This document shows positions 62,609 to 64,000 of a DNA stretch of 64,000 nt, piece after piece (positions within the stretch are counted from its first letter, which is position 1; each line of letters begins with the position of its first letter). The stretch covers positions 13,306,238-13,370,237 of the forward strand of contig CM036619.1 of assembly GCA_020746105.1 (NCBI GenBank), in the 5' to 3' direction. The notes under the pieces are model-generated. The model made no database searches, was not told the origin of the DNA, and saw only the letters and a list, made by a program, of their open reading frames with translations. Both the position numbers and the translations under genes were made by a program. The stretch is from Trogon surrucura. Its lineage: Eukaryota > Chordata > Aves > Trogoniformes > Trogonidae.

Positions 62609-64000
62609 ATCAGGTTGGTTATGTCTAAACTGCCTCCAGATGGCAAGGTTGGAATTGAGCTCTTTTTCCTTCATTGTCCAAGGATCCCCTTCCCTTCATT
62701 CCCATTTTGCTACGCCTTTGCAAACTGAGTTCTCAAATACTACCCTGCATAAAAAGTACTCATAACATTCTGGAAATCAACAGCTCTTCTGTCTTATTCA
62801 GAAAAAAAATATTGCTACCCTGGGACCGAACCATATAACAATATCCAGTAAACTTCAGACCTACCTATTCTTGAAGGGTTGATAAAATAAACTAATATCA
62901 CAACTATTAGTTCCAGCTGATGTGACACATGTAAATGCACCGTGACAGAAGATCAGCAATTACTGTAATTAAGTCTTTATAGATTATTTTAATGCCTACT
63001 TTTGTTTATTACTTTCAATATGAACAGATATAATCATGCAGATGTGCATGTTGCAATCTTCAGTTTGCAGTACCTTTTAGGAAAAGAACGCACTTGCTGA
63101 ATTATCCTGAGGCTTGAAAGAAAGTCGAAACTACAACTACACTCTCTCTGCACAAAAAGCAAATGCAGTTTTACTGCAACCTGACAGGCATGCTAAAATC
63201 TCAGGGAATTCAGTTATGATGTTGTCTATTTCTAAATAAATTCTAATCAAAATACTGTTTTATTTTCAGTGGATATTTACATTATTTAAGTGGACACACA
63301 GGAAACTAATTTAGACATGGGTTAAAACATCCCAGCCAGATAAGTCTCCAAATAATATCACTGAGGATCACCCGAGTTAGAGCAAAGCTAAAAGGATTAA
63401 AACCCAAAGATGCCGCACATGCAAAAACAGTGATGTCATGCCTGGCATTAAAATCTTCATCTTGTGTAAGGATGAGCAAAACCTGCTGTGTTCTCATTCC
63501 AGTTTGAAACTGGTTTGAAAGTGTAGAAAGACACAAGTAACTTTGCTATATTTAATGTTGGCTTTCTTTTTTTGACTTTTAATAAAAACACAATAAAACT
63601 CCTCCTGCTAACAAAAAAGAACCAAAAAGTGATGCCATTGAGTCACACAATAGATTATTGATTTTACAAATACTGTCTAGAAATCGTTGATTCTAACTAG
63701 GGTAAAAAGAAAAAAAAAAAAAGTGGTACTTTTGAGAGAAAGCTGCTGAAAGAGCACACTCCTTTCAAACACTGGCAGCAAAGACGTCCTGTGGGACAAA
63801 ACTACACCAGGACAAGTTCTGGGGTGGGCAGGCAGGAAAAATATAATTATGAAGGTGAGTAATCACAGGGGTTTTGGGGTCCTAATTGAGCTATGCCCAT
63901 CTATAAGCGCTTCCCACCACTGAGTTCATCACAGGTACAAGAAGAGAGGACAAAGACAGGAGAGCTCTTGGCCATTTATTTCTGCGGAAGTCTGGAAGGG

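Larger units (their letters stand above)
53707..64000. other. Non-coding DNA to the right edge, no recognised gene
   Basis: No protein domain or transposon is recognised. Listed separately are a homeodomain-motif cluster (54.2 kb), a G13 run, an AT-rich block (56.0 kb), a T8A8 palindrome, a 23-bp tandem repeat and a GGGA microsatellite. ORFs of about 140-170 codons near 54.6, 59.2, 61.2 and 61.9 kb have no recognisable features. Confidence 0.55.

Noticed and set aside
62399..62765. ORFs encoding Pro/Leu/Ser or Gly/Arg/Glu repeats
   Set aside because: They are produced by the GGGA microsatellite read in different frames.
1..64000. CRISPR arrays, operons, phage or plasmid functions, tRNA or rRNA genes
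   Set aside because: The DNA is vertebrate in character. I saw no regularly spaced repeats, no cloverleaf with A/B boxes that I could support, and no bacterial gene organisation.

Overview
The window looks like avian (or at least sauropsid) nuclear DNA. It carries many truncated CR1 non-LTR retrotransposon copies whose 3' ends show the CR1-type TTCTRTGATTCTRTGA signature. It has no Alu/B1/L1-like sequence, little repeat DNA overall and only chance-sized ORFs. I read it by eye on both strands; coordinates of diverged repeats are approximate.

The only conserved protein-coding gene I can support is at the left edge on the minus strand: the first 344 codons of the zinc-fingers-and-homeoboxes gene ZHX2. 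They lie in one uninterrupted exon that runs off the window at base 1. The exon probably starts at 1209, at a good 3' splice site, and carries a short upstream ORF in its 5' leader. In vertebrates the ZHX2 protein is encoded by a single large exon preceded by non-coding 5' exons and very long introns. The simplest reading is therefore that most or all of 1210-64000 is ZHX2 5' intron and upstream DNA, transcribed right to left.

Layout: 1-1209 is the ZHX2 coding exon. 1210-28330 is intron-like DNA with short CR1 tails near 2.5, 9.3, 14.0, 16.9, 20.4 and 26.0 kb. 28331-29390 is the largest CR1 copy, with a long in-frame reverse-transcriptase remnant. 30670-31135 holds an RFX X-box followed by a compact CpG island. 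31.5 kb has another CR1 tail. 39.65-41.65 kb has two same-orientation CR1 copies almost back to back. 45.36-46.33 kb is a second CpG-enriched block, with a YY1 promoter-type element oriented in the ZHX2 direction. 46.6-64 kb is non-coding DNA with small tandem duplications, a GGGA microsatellite and AT-rich motif clusters that may be regulatory.

I found no tRNA, rRNA, CRISPR array, operon, prophage or other prokaryotic feature, and no convincing new multi-gene system. The best leads are regulatory: two CpG-rich candidate promoters or enhancers upstream of ZHX2.
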